NCBI GenBank assembly: GCA_036675475.1
Contig: JAKFEY010000025.1
Coordinates: forward strand, 8,792 to 72,791
DNA length: 64,000 nt
DNA from: JALYRV01 sp036675475
Lineage (GTDB): Bacteria; Acidobacteriota; Vicinamibacteria; Vicinamibacterales; SCN-69-37
Direction: 5' to 3'
Translations under genes and position numbers: made by a program
Shown: piece by piece, positions 1 to 7,398 of the stretch
How positions within the stretch are numbered: the first letter of the stretch is position 1
How the letters are laid out: every line of letters starts with the position of its first letter
Notes under the pieces: generated by a model
Databases searched by the model: none
Seen by the model: the letters and a program-made list of their open reading frames with translations, nothing else
Told to the model about the DNA's origin: nothing

Positions 1-2
1 GC

Positions 3-47
3 ATCTTCAATCGCGTGATCCAGGGGCTGACGATTAACGATCGGTAG
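3..47 (+). CDS. 3' end of an upstream gene (partial)
   Basis: An open frame enters from the left edge and reads IFNRVIQGLTINDR before a TAG at 45-47. The residue mix looks like a normal protein C-terminus, and the next gene begins 32 bp later. Only 14 residues are visible, so no family can be named, and the frame could be fortuitous. Confidence 0.3.
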   Translation: MFNRVIQGLTINDR

Positions 48-68
48 ATCGCGACCGGGACTGAAAGG

Positions 69-74
69 TACACT
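69..74 (+). promoter_or_regulatory. Putative -10 box of a leaderless transcript (metallo-beta-lactamase)
   Basis: TACACT lies 5 nt before the ATG at 80, so transcription would begin at or next to the start codon. No Shine-Dalgarno is present at the usual distance. Several other genes in the window have the same geometry. Confidence 0.35.
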
Positions 75-79
75 TCCTC

Positions 80-1093
80 ATGGTTCGCATGTGGACGTGT
101 ACCTTTCTGTTTGCCTGGTCGATGCTGGCGCCGCAGCAATCCTCAGATCAGCGCCGTGAGTGGAACCAGCCGATCGAGCCGTTCCGAATCATCGGCAACG
201 TTTACTACGTGGGCGCGGCCGGCGTCAGCGCCTTTCTCATTCACGCGCCCGATGGTTCGATCCTGCTCGACGGCGGCCTGCCCGAAACGGCGCCACGTAT
301 CGCGCAGAACGTGGCGGCGCTCGGCTTCGACGTCCGCGGCGTGAAGCAGCTGCTCAACAGCCATGCGCACTTCGATCATGGTGGTGGGCTCGCGGAGCTG
401 CAGCGTCTGTCAGGGGCACCGCTCGCGGCCAGCGCCGAGGATGGCGCGGTGCTTTCGGCGGGACGGGAGGATATGCCGGCCGTCCGGGTGAGCCGGACGT
501 TGAAGGATGGCGACACGGTCACGCTCGGGAGCGTCGTCATGACGGCGCACATCACGCCGGGCCACACGAAGGGCTGCACGACCTGGTCGACGCTGGCGCG
601 CGAGGGCGGGCGAGACTACAAGGTGCTGTTCCACTGCAGCACGTCCGTGGTCGACACGCTGGTCGGCAACAAAACCTACCCCGGCATCGTCGCCGACTAT
701 CAGCGGACGTTCGAGAAGCTTGGAGCGCTGGACGCCGATATTTTTCTCGGCAACCATCCCTCATTTTTCCGGATGGCGGACAAGCGCGCGCGGATGCGTA
801 GCGGAGAGCCGAATCCGTTCATCGACCCGTCGGAGCTGAAACGCTTCAACGAGCGCTCGAAGGAACAGTTCGAGGCAGCGTTGAACAAGGAACGTGCGTC
901 GCGTCGCGACCTGCTTCCAGCGGTCAAGATATTGCCTCGACCCATCCGTGAACTGTCGGCGCGTGCGCCGGCTTCGAGTCTCTGGCATTGCGGACATCGT
1001 ATCCACCTTTCGGAAGATGTCCACCAAACCGGATCAAGTCCAAAGGCCAGATGTACGAGGAAATGGCATTTTATGTCATCGCGCCAGCCGTGA
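80..1093 (+). CDS. Subclass B3-like metallo-beta-lactamase fold hydrolase, extended C-terminus
   Basis: A secreted zinc hydrolase of the metallo-beta-lactamase superfamily, most like subclass B3. A short hydrophobic N-terminus (residues 1-18) looks like a signal peptide. The metal-binding set is visible: HAHFDH (H95, H97, D99, H100), H162 in PGHTKGC and H226 in GNHP. PGHTKGCTTW is typical of B3. B3 enzymes usually end shortly after the helix seen here around residues 255-280. This frame continues about 60 residues more with a basic, Cys-containing, low-quality sequence (from about nt 910). A frameshift, or read-through after loss of the original stop, is likely. Beta-lactam hydrolysis is a family expectation; other B3-fold hydrolases exist. 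Confidence 0.8.
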   Translation: MVRMWTCTFLFAWSMLAPQQSSDQRREWNQPIEPFRIIGNVYYVGAAGVSAFLIHAPDGSILLDGGLPETAPRIAQNVAALGFDVRGVKQLLNSHAHFDHGGGLAELQRLSGAPLAASAEDGAVLSAGREDMPAVRVSRTLKDGDTVTLGSVVMTAHITPGHTKGCTTWSTLAREGGRDYKVLFHCSTSVVDTLVGNKTYPGIVADYQRTFEKLGALDADIFLGNHPSFFRMADKRARMRSGEPNPFIDPSELKRFNERSKEQFEAALNKERASRRDLLPAVKILPRPIRELSARAPASSLWHCGHRIHLSEDVHQTGSSPKARCTRKWHFMSSRQP

Positions 1094-1279
1094 CACGATC
1101 CATGATGCCGTCACTACGTCGGCGGCATGCGGGCGCGAGTCAGGGGTGATGGATCAGCGCATGCTTGGAGTTAGTGGCAAGGCCATGGATCTCAGGGCCG
1201 TGCGGATGTAGGTCGGAACTGGGGTTCTCTCGTTGAAGTCAAGCGCGGAGGGCCTGCCCCGAGTACCATTAGATCCATC
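1094..1279. other. Gap before recQ, no convincing gene
   Basis: Base composition is more even here than in the neighbouring genes. A short open stretch in another frame (about 1033-1092, ending APA) looks protein-like, but it has no start signal and no recognisable family. The gap and the odd tail of the preceding gene may be remnants of a decayed gene. Confidence 0.3.
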
Positions 1280-3115
1280 GTGACCATCGAAGCCGCGTCC
1301 GGCCACGCGGCCCTCGTCGACGTCCTCGAGCGTTACTGGGGCTATACCTCTTTTCGTCCGCTGCAGCAGGAAGCCATGGATGCCATCCTCGCGCAGCGCG
1401 ATTCGATCGTCGTGCTGCCCACCGGCGGCGGCAAATCACTGTGCTTCCAGGCGCCCGCGCTCGTTCGCGACGGTCTCGCGGTGGTTGTCTCGCCGCTGAT
1501 CTCGCTGATGAAAGATCAGGTCGACACGCTGGTGGGCAACGGCGTGCCGGCAGCCGTCCTGAACAGCACGTTGTCGTCCGACGAGCGCAACTCGGTCATG
1601 AGCGGCGTGCGTGAGGGGAAATTCCGGCTGCTGTATGTGTCGCCCGAGCGGCTGGCGGGCGAGGGCGGAGACGGGTTCCAGAACTGGCTCTCGAAGAACA
1701 ACGTCAGCTTTGTGGCCATCGACGAGGCGCACTGCATCAGCCAGTGGGGCCACGACTTCCGCCCGGAATACCGCCAGCTTGGCCAGTTGCGCACGCGGAT
1801 GCCTGGCGTCAGCCTCCACGCGTTTACGGCGACGGCCACTGCGCGCGTCCGCAACGACATCGCATCGCAGCTCGGGCTGCAACAGCCGATTGAGCTGGTC
1901 GGCTCGTTCGACCGGCCAAACCTCGTCTATCGCGTGCTGCCGCGCGCAGGGCTCAAGCAACAGCTCAAGGAAATCCTCGCGCGGCACAAGGGCGAGGGCG
2001 GCATCGTCTACTGCACCTCGCGGCGCGAGGTCGAGGCGCTGGCCGCCTGGCTCACCGAAGAGGGCGTGAGCGCGCGCCCGTATCACGCGGGGCTGGACGA
2101 TGCCGAGCGGCATCGCAATCAGGATTTGTTCCTCGACGAAGAAATCGACGTCATCGTCGCCACCGTGGCGTTCGGCATGGGGATCGATCGATCCGACGTG
2201 CGCTTCGTCGTGCACGCCGGAGCGCCTCAGTCGCTCGAGCACTACCAGCAGGAATCGGGCAGGGCGGGACGCGACGGCCTCGAGGCCGAGTGCGCGCTGA
2301 TCTATTCATCGGCCGACTTCATGAAGTGGCGGATGATGCTCGAGAAGAACGGCGAGCTGACCGACAGCGCGAAGCGGCTGCTGCGCGACATCGAGCGGTA
2401 CGCGGCCGGCGTCGGGTGCCGGCATCGGCATCTGGTCGGCTACTTCGGCGAGCCATACCAGCGCGCCGACTGCGGCGCCTGCGACTTCTGCCTTGGCGAG
2501 CTCGAACCGGTCGGCGATGCAGTAACCGTGGCGCGGAAGATTCTGTCGTGCGTGGCGCGCGTCGGGCAGCGCTTCGGCGCCGCGCATGTGGCGGCGGTGC
2601 TCTGCGGCAGCGACACCGAACAGGTGCGCGCGCGCGGCCATGCCGACATCACGACCTTCGGCCTGCTGAAAGATCTCTCCACGAACGAGGTGCGCGGCTG
2701 CATCGAGCAGCTGGCCGCCCAGGGATTTCTGCGGCAGACCGACGATGCGTTTCCGGTGGTGATGCTGACGCAGGCCGGGGTGGAGCTGCTGAAGGATCCG
2801 GGGGCGGCGCCGTCGCTGGCGCTGTCGCGCCAGAAGCGAACGGTGCGCGGCCGCGAGCAGAAGCGCTCGTCACGGGTCGAGGCGGAGGCGTGGGAAGGCG
2901 TCGACCGCGACATGTTCGAGGAACTGCGGGCGTTGCGCCTGCAGATCGCTCGCGCGCGCGGCGTGCCGCCCTACGTCATCTTCCACGACACGACGCTTCG
3001 CGAACTGGCCCGCGACAAGCCGCAATCGATGGCGGAGCTCCGCACCGTGAAGGGCGTCGGCGCGCGCAAGGCGGAGGAACTTGGGGAGCAGTTTCTCGAG
3101 GTCCTGCGGCGCTAG
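1280..3115 (+). CDS. recQ: ATP-dependent DNA helicase RecQ
   Basis: A 3'-5' superfamily-2 DNA helicase acting in recombination and replication-fork repair. Motif I is TGGGKS (T48-S53). The Walker B/DEAH box is at D148-H151 and is followed by CISQWGHDFRPEY, the RecQ aromatic-rich loop. Motif VI is QQESGRAGRDG. A RecQ-type zinc site uses C380, C398, C401 and C404. The winged-helix region follows, and an HRDC-like domain fills the last ~80 residues (about 530-611). At 611 aa it has the normal length of a full RecQ. The start is GTG at 1280. The stop lies 6 nt before the next ATG, so the two may be co-transcribed. Confidence 0.96.
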   Translation: MTIEAASGHAALVDVLERYWGYTSFRPLQQEAMDAILAQRDSIVVLPTGGGKSLCFQAPALVRDGLAVVVSPLISLMKDQVDTLVGNGVPAAVLNSTLSSDERNSVMSGVREGKFRLLYVSPERLAGEGGDGFQNWLSKNNVSFVAIDEAHCISQWGHDFRPEYRQLGQLRTRMPGVSLHAFTATATARVRNDIASQLGLQQPIELVGSFDRPNLVYRVLPRAGLKQQLKEILARHKGEGGIVYCTSRREVEALAAWLTEEGVSARPYHAGLDDAERHRNQDLFLDEEIDVIVATVAFGMGIDRSDVRFVVHAGAPQSLEHYQQESGRAGRDGLEAECALIYSSADFMKWRMMLEKNGELTDSAKRLLRDIERYAAGVGCRHRHLVGYFGEPYQRADCGACDFCLGELEPVGDAVTVARKILSCVARVGQRFGAAHVAAVLCGSDTEQVRARGHADITTFGLLKDLSTNEVRGCIEQLAAQGFLRQTDDAFPVVMLTQAGVELLKDPGAAPSLALSRQKRTVRGREQKRSSRVEAEAWEGVDRDMFEELRALRLQIARARGVPPYVIFHDTTLRELARDKPQSMAELRTVKGVGARKAEELGEQFLEVLRR

Positions 3116-3121
3116 CCGGCC

Positions 3122-3664
3122 ATGATCGGGCGTGCCGCACTGCTGGCCGGGCTCGCCATCTGGACGCTGTCGTTTGCGCCGTTCGGCGCGGCCGCTGATT
3201 CCTTCCTGCATTTGCCGAACCTCGTGTTTCACGAGGCCGGCCACGTCATCTTCAGCTTTCTCGGGCGGTTCATGACGGCGCTGGGCGGCAGTCTGCTGCA
3301 GTGCCTGGTGCCAATTGTCGCGGCCGTCGCATTTCTTCGGCAGGGCGACCGGTTCGGCGCCGCGGTGGCCGTGTGGTGGGCGGGCGAGAACCTGCTCGAT
3401 CTCGCGCCGTACATTGCCGACGCGCGCCGGCTCCAGATGGTGCTGCTGGGCGGCCGCACCGGCGCCGAGGTCGAGGGGCACGACTGGGAATACCTGCTCA
3501 CGGAGATGGGCTGGCTCCACCTGGATCAGACCCTGGGTCTGGCGGCCCACAGGATTGGACTCGCGATCATGGCAGGAGCCCTCGTCTGGGGAGCCATGAC
3601 GGTCGTTCGGCGCGCAAAAAGCTCTCATGTGGGAAACTCTGGCGGGAGCACCAGATGCCTGTAG
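3122..3664 (+). CDS. Membrane protein with HEAGH zinc-protease-like motif
   Basis: A 180-aa integral membrane protein of unknown role. Hydrophobic segments lie near residues 5-25, 45-80 and 145-165. HEAGH (around residues 39-43) is the HExxH zinc motif of site-2-type and related membrane metalloproteases. No second metal-binding motif was identified, so catalysis is uncertain. It starts 6 nt after recQ. Its last ten codons overlap the start of the following BNR gene (3655), which suggests translational coupling. Confidence 0.7.
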   Translation: MIGRAALLAGLAIWTLSFAPFGAAADSFLHLPNLVFHEAGHVIFSFLGRFMTALGGSLLQCLVPIVAAVAFLRQGDRFGAAVAVWWAGENLLDLAPYIADARRLQMVLLGGRTGAEVEGHDWEYLLTEMGWLHLDQTLGLAAHRIGLAIMAGALVWGAMTVVRRAKSSHVGNSGGSTRCL

Positions 3665-4773
3665 CCACGCACGTCGATCCGAAGCCCGGCGATGTTCTGC
3701 TGCTCGTCGGCACCATGAAGGGCGCTTTCGTGTTGCACGCTGGCCGCGATCGCACCACATGGGACGTCGGCGGCCCGTACTTCCCCGGCAGCGCGGTCTA
3801 TGCCATGGCCTACGACGCGCGAGCAGGACGCAACCGCATCTGGGCCGGCCCGAACAGCATGCACTGGGGCGGCCTTCTGCGATCCAGCGATGACTTCGGC
3901 CGCACGTGGACCAACCCCGAAGCCGCGAACGTCAAGTTTCCGGAAGGCACCGGCGCCGCGCTGAAACAGATCTGGCAGATTATGCCGGGCCGCCATGCCG
4001 AGCAGGACACCATCTACTGCGGCGTCGAGCCGGCGGCGGTGTTCGTGTCGCGCGACGCCGGCGACACGTGGACCCTCAACGAGGGACTGTGGAACCACCC
4101 GCATCGCGAGCAGTGGCAGCCAGGCGGCGGCGGGCTGTGCCTCCACACCATCCTGCTCGACCCCGCTGATCCGAAACGCATCCGCATTGCCATTTCCACC
4201 GGTGGCATGTACGTCAGCGAGGATGGCGGCACGTCCTGGCGCGCGTCGAACACGGGCGTCCGCGCGGTGTTTCTGCCCGACAAGTTTCCGGAGTTCGGCC
4301 AGTGCGTTCACAAGGTCGTCCAGTCCGCGAAGAATCCTGCCCGGATGTTTCTGCAGAATCACTGGGGCCTGTACCGCAGCGACGATCGCGGCGAAACCTG
4401 GGTCGACATCGCCAACGGCGTGCCCTCCGACTTCGGGTTCCCGGTCGGCATTCATCCGTCGCAGCCCGACACCGCCTGGATCGTGCCGCTCGAGTCCGAT
4501 GAGTTCCGCTGCACGCCGGAAGGAAAGCTGCGCGTCTATCGCACCCGCGACGCCGGCGCCACCTGGCAGGCCATGACGGCCGGCCTGCCGCAGGACGATG
4601 CGTATGAGACGGTGCTGCGCGACGCGCTCGCCGTCGATCGGCTTGATCCGGCGGGCGTGTACTTCGGCACGCGCAACGGCAAGCTATTCGGATCGGCCGA
4701 CGAGGGCGAGCACTGGACCGAAATCCTCGACGGCCTGCCGCCGGTGATCTCAGTCAAGGCCGCGATCGTCTGA
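3655..4773 (+). CDS. BNR/sialidase-like beta-propeller protein
   Basis: A 372-aa beta-propeller protein built from BNR/Asp-box repeats: SSDDFGRTW, SRDAGDTW, SEDGGTSW, SDDRGETW, TRDAGATW and SADEGEHW mark successive blades. No secretion signal is visible. Propellers of this kind include sialidase-like and photosystem-assembly-type proteins; the catalytic residues of true sialidases are not evident, so the substrate is unknown. The ATG at 3655 is chosen because LLLVGTMKGAF follows closely and the sequence before it belongs to the overlapping upstream gene. The stop overlaps the next gene's start as TGATG. Confidence 0.82.
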   Translation: MPVATHVDPKPGDVLLLVGTMKGAFVLHAGRDRTTWDVGGPYFPGSAVYAMAYDARAGRNRIWAGPNSMHWGGLLRSSDDFGRTWTNPEAANVKFPEGTGAALKQIWQIMPGRHAEQDTIYCGVEPAAVFVSRDAGDTWTLNEGLWNHPHREQWQPGGGGLCLHTILLDPADPKRIRIAISTGGMYVSEDGGTSWRASNTGVRAVFLPDKFPEFGQCVHKVVQSAKNPARMFLQNHWGLYRSDDRGETWVDIANGVPSDFGFPVGIHPSQPDTAWIVPLESDEFRCTPEGKLRVYRTRDAGATWQAMTAGLPQDDAYETVLRDALAVDRLDPAGVYFGTRNGKLFGSADEGEHWTEILDGLPPVISVKAAIV

Positions 4774-5054
4774 TGTCGCTCGTCTTTGTGATGCCCGGCG
4801 CGCTGCGGGAGTTTTCCGGCGGGCGCAGCGACGTGCGCGTGGGCGGCACGGCGGCCACGGCGCGCGACGCGCTGGCGCTGCTGTGGCGCGAGTGCCCGGG
4901 CGCCCGCGACCGCGTGCTCAACGAGCTCGGTGACGTCCGCACGCACATCAACATCTTCGTCGACGGCGAGAACATCCGGCACCACGGCGGGCTCGACGCG
5001 CCCGTGCGCGACGGCTCTGAGATCATCATTCTGCCGGCCGTCAGCGGCGGATAA
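4773..5054 (+). CDS. MoaD/ThiS-family ubiquitin-like sulfur carrier
   Basis: A 93-aa beta-grasp protein ending in Gly-Gly (residues 92-93), the hallmark of MoaD/ThiS sulfur carriers whose C-terminus is adenylated and thiocarboxylated by an E1-like enzyme. INIFVDGENIR and DGSEIIILPAVSGG match the family core. The start codon overlaps the stop of the BNR gene, so the two are probably made together. No molybdopterin or thiamine genes are nearby, so the partner pathway is not shown by context. Confidence 0.85.
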   Translation: MSLVFVMPGALREFSGGRSDVRVGGTAATARDALALLWRECPGARDRVLNELGDVRTHINIFVDGENIRHHGGLDAPVRDGSEIIILPAVSGG

Positions 5055-5064
5055 GGGAGACACG

Positions 5065-5715
5065 ATGTTTGTCGGACACTTTGCCGTGGCGCTGGGCGCC
5101 AGGCGCGCGGCGCCGGCGGTGCCACTGAGCTGGCTGGTCGCCGGCGCCATCGCGCTCGATCTGCTCTGGCCCATGTTCCTGCTCGCCGGCATCGAAACCG
5201 TGAGCATCGATCCCGGCAACACGGCCTTCACGCCCGCCGCCTTCGACCATTACCCGTGGAGCCACAGTCTGGTGATGGCGGGCGTCTGGGCCGCGGTGAT
5301 TGCGCTTGTGGCCCGCGCCCGCCTGCGGCTGACCAGCGGCGTGCTGCTCGTCGCGGCCGTCGTCCTGAGCCACTGGGTGCTCGACTTCGTCACGCACGGG
5401 CCGGACCTTCCGTTGTGGCCTGGCGGCCCCGAATACGGTCTCGGCCTCTGGCACTCCATCCCGGCCACCTTCATTGTCGAAGGCCTCTTGTTCGGCGCCG
5501 CCATTTGGCTCTACACGTCCGCGTTTCCGTCGCGCGATCGCACGGGCACGGTGGCGTTCTGGGGCCTGATTCTGTTCACGACGCTCATCTGGGTGAGCGG
5601 GCCGTTTTCGCCCCCACCGCCCGGCACGCAGGCGATCGCTGTCGTCGGCTTGCTCATGTGGCTGTTCCCGCTCTGGGCCGCGTGGATCGAACGGCATCGC
5701 GCGCCGCGCGCCTGA
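5065..5715 (+). CDS. Multi-pass membrane protein, YdjM/metal-dependent hydrolase-like
   Basis: A 216-aa membrane protein with about five or six hydrophobic segments. The N-terminal FVGHFAVALGA and the later HYPWSHSL place His residues as in membrane-bound metal-dependent hydrolase-like proteins of the YdjM/DUF457 type. The biochemical role of that group is poorly known. The ATG at 5065 has a good ribosome site (AAGGGAGA) a few bases upstream and starts 10 nt after the MoaD-like gene, so it may be the last gene of the recQ-to-here run. Confidence 0.65.
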   Translation: MFVGHFAVALGARRAAPAVPLSWLVAGAIALDLLWPMFLLAGIETVSIDPGNTAFTPAAFDHYPWSHSLVMAGVWAAVIALVARARLRLTSGVLLVAAVVLSHWVLDFVTHGPDLPLWPGGPEYGLGLWHSIPATFIVEGLLFGAAIWLYTSAFPSRDRTGTVAFWGLILFTTLIWVSGPFSPPPPGTQAIAVVGLLMWLFPLWAAWIERHRAPRA

Positions 5716-5717
5716 AC

Positions 5718-5723
5718 TAGAAT
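5718..5723 (+). promoter_or_regulatory. Putative -10 box of a leaderless transcript (M1 peptidase)
   Basis: TAGAAT lies 7 nt before the ATG at 5731, placing the expected transcription start at the start codon. No Shine-Dalgarno is evident and no clear -35 is seen. Confidence 0.45.
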
Positions 5724-5730
5724 CGGCGGC

Positions 5731-7395
5731 ATGCGCACAGCCGCCATCGTCTTTCTCAGCCTCTTCGCCGCCGGCCAGCCGCAGCAGGCGCAGCCGCCAC
5801 AGCAGCCGCGCCCGCCCGCCGCGGCGCAGCCCGCGCCGCTGCGCCCGCCGTCGCGCGCCGACATCCTCAGGGGCGAGTACGGGCCGCATCGCGCGAACAA
5901 CGATCTGCTGCACTACCACCTCGACGTTCGCATCGATCCCGATAAGAAGCACATCGCCGGCAGGAACACGGTCCGCTTCAAGATGCTGCAGGACGGCACC
6001 CGCATTCAGCTCGACCTCTACGCCAACATGACGATCGACCGCATCATCATGGGCGCGACGCCGCTGAAATACACGCGTGAGCTCAACGCGGTGTTCATCG
6101 ACTTTCCCGAAACGCTGCGGGCGGGCCGCGAGTACACCATCGACTTCCACTACTCAGGCTCGCCGACCGAGACGGGCCGCTTCGGCGGATTCAGTTTCAG
6201 TAAGGATCCGGCCGGCAATCACTGGATCGTGACCGCCAACGAAGGGCAGGGCGCCAGCCTGTGGTGGCCGAACAAGGACCAGTGGCGCGACGAGCCGTCG
6301 AGCATGGATCTGAGTGTCACGATCCCGACCGGACTCACGGACGTCTCGAACGGACGCCTGCTCGGCTCGAAGGATCTCGGCGACGGCTACACGCGCTGGG
6401 ACTGGCGCGTGCACTATCCCATCAACTCGTACAACGTGTCGCTGAACATCGCGAAGTACGCGCACTTTGCCGAGCAGATGGGCGACCTGACCCTCGACTA
6501 CTACGTGCTGCCCGCCAATCTCGAGAAAGCAAAGCGGCAGTTCGCGCAGGCCAAGCCGATGATCCAGGCGTTCGAGAAGATCTTCGGACCCTATCCGTTC
6601 CCGAAGGACGGCTACAAGCTGATCGAAGTGCCGTACTCAGGCATGGAGCACCAGAGCGCGGTGACCTATGGCAACCGCTTCGCCAACGGATATCTCGAGC
6701 GCGACTGGACCGGCGTCGGCGTCAGCCTCAAGTTCGACTTCATCATCATTCACGAGAGCGGCCATGAATGGTTCGGCAACGCCGTGTCGGCTGCCGATGT
6801 CTCCGACATGTGGATTCACGAAGGTTGGACGACATACCTCGAGAACCTCTATGTGGAGCAGCTGTTCGGCTACGAAGACGCGCTGAAGTACGTCAACGGC
6901 TACAAGTCGAAGGTGCGCAATCGCGAGCCCATCATCACGCAGCGCGGCATTCATCGCACGCCGTCGCAGGACATGTACTTCAAGGGCGCGTTGTTCCTGC
7001 ACACGCTCCGCAGCGTCGTGAATGACGATGCGAAATGGTGGGCGCTGCTGCGCGGCCTCTTCCAGAAGTTCAAGTACCGCAACATCATGACCGAGGACAT
7101 CGTCGCCTTCTTCAACGCCGAGACGAAGATGAACCTGACGCCGATCTTCGATCAATATCTGCGTCGCGCGGATCTACCCATCCTGGAGCTGGCGTTCAAC
7201 GACAAGGAAGGCACGCTGGCCTACCGGTGGAATGCCGACGAGCGCGAGTTTGCGATGCCGATCAAGGTTGGAAAGCCGGGCGCCTGGCAGATCCTTGCGC
7301 CCACCACCAACTGGCAGGTCATGAAGGCGCCACTCCCGAAGGATGTCTTCGAGGTGGCCACCGACCTCTATTACGTGAACGTCGTGAAGCAGTAG
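5731..7395 (+). CDS. M1 family zinc aminopeptidase, secreted
   Basis: A gluzincin aminopeptidase (M1) that removes N-terminal residues from peptides. The first ~15 residues are hydrophobic, followed by a Gln/Pro-rich linker to about residue 45, consistent with export. The zinc site is HESGHEW (H341, E342, H345) with E364 in WIHEGW, the exact HExxH-x18-E spacing of M1. YSGMEHQS replaces the usual GAMEN exopeptidase motif in the right place. At 554 aa it is shorter than full-length M1 enzymes and lacks the long C-terminal helical domain. It converges on the patatin gene with 3 bp between the ends. Confidence 0.92.
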   Translation: MRTAAIVFLSLFAAGQPQQAQPPQQPRPPAAAQPAPLRPPSRADILRGEYGPHRANNDLLHYHLDVRIDPDKKHIAGRNTVRFKMLQDGTRIQLDLYANMTIDRIIMGATPLKYTRELNAVFIDFPETLRAGREYTIDFHYSGSPTETGRFGGFSFSKDPAGNHWIVTANEGQGASLWWPNKDQWRDEPSSMDLSVTIPTGLTDVSNGRLLGSKDLGDGYTRWDWRVHYPINSYNVSLNIAKYAHFAEQMGDLTLDYYVLPANLEKAKRQFAQAKPMIQAFEKIFGPYPFPKDGYKLIEVPYSGMEHQSAVTYGNRFANGYLERDWTGVGVSLKFDFIIIHESGHEWFGNAVSAADVSDMWIHEGWTTYLENLYVEQLFGYEDALKYVNGYKSKVRNREPIITQRGIHRTPSQDMYFKGALFLHTLRSVVNDDAKWWALLRGLFQKFKYRNIMTEDIVAFFNAETKMNLTPIFDQYLRRADLPILELAFNDKEGTLAYRWNADEREFAMPIKVGKPGAWQILAPTTNWQVMKAPLPKDVFEVATDLYYVNVVKQ

Positions 7396-7398
7396 AGA

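Noticed and set aside
894..1211. A 105-aa frame between the metallo-beta-lactamase and recQ
   Set aside because: No ribosome site, unnatural composition and no recognisable fold; treated as possible decayed DNA instead.
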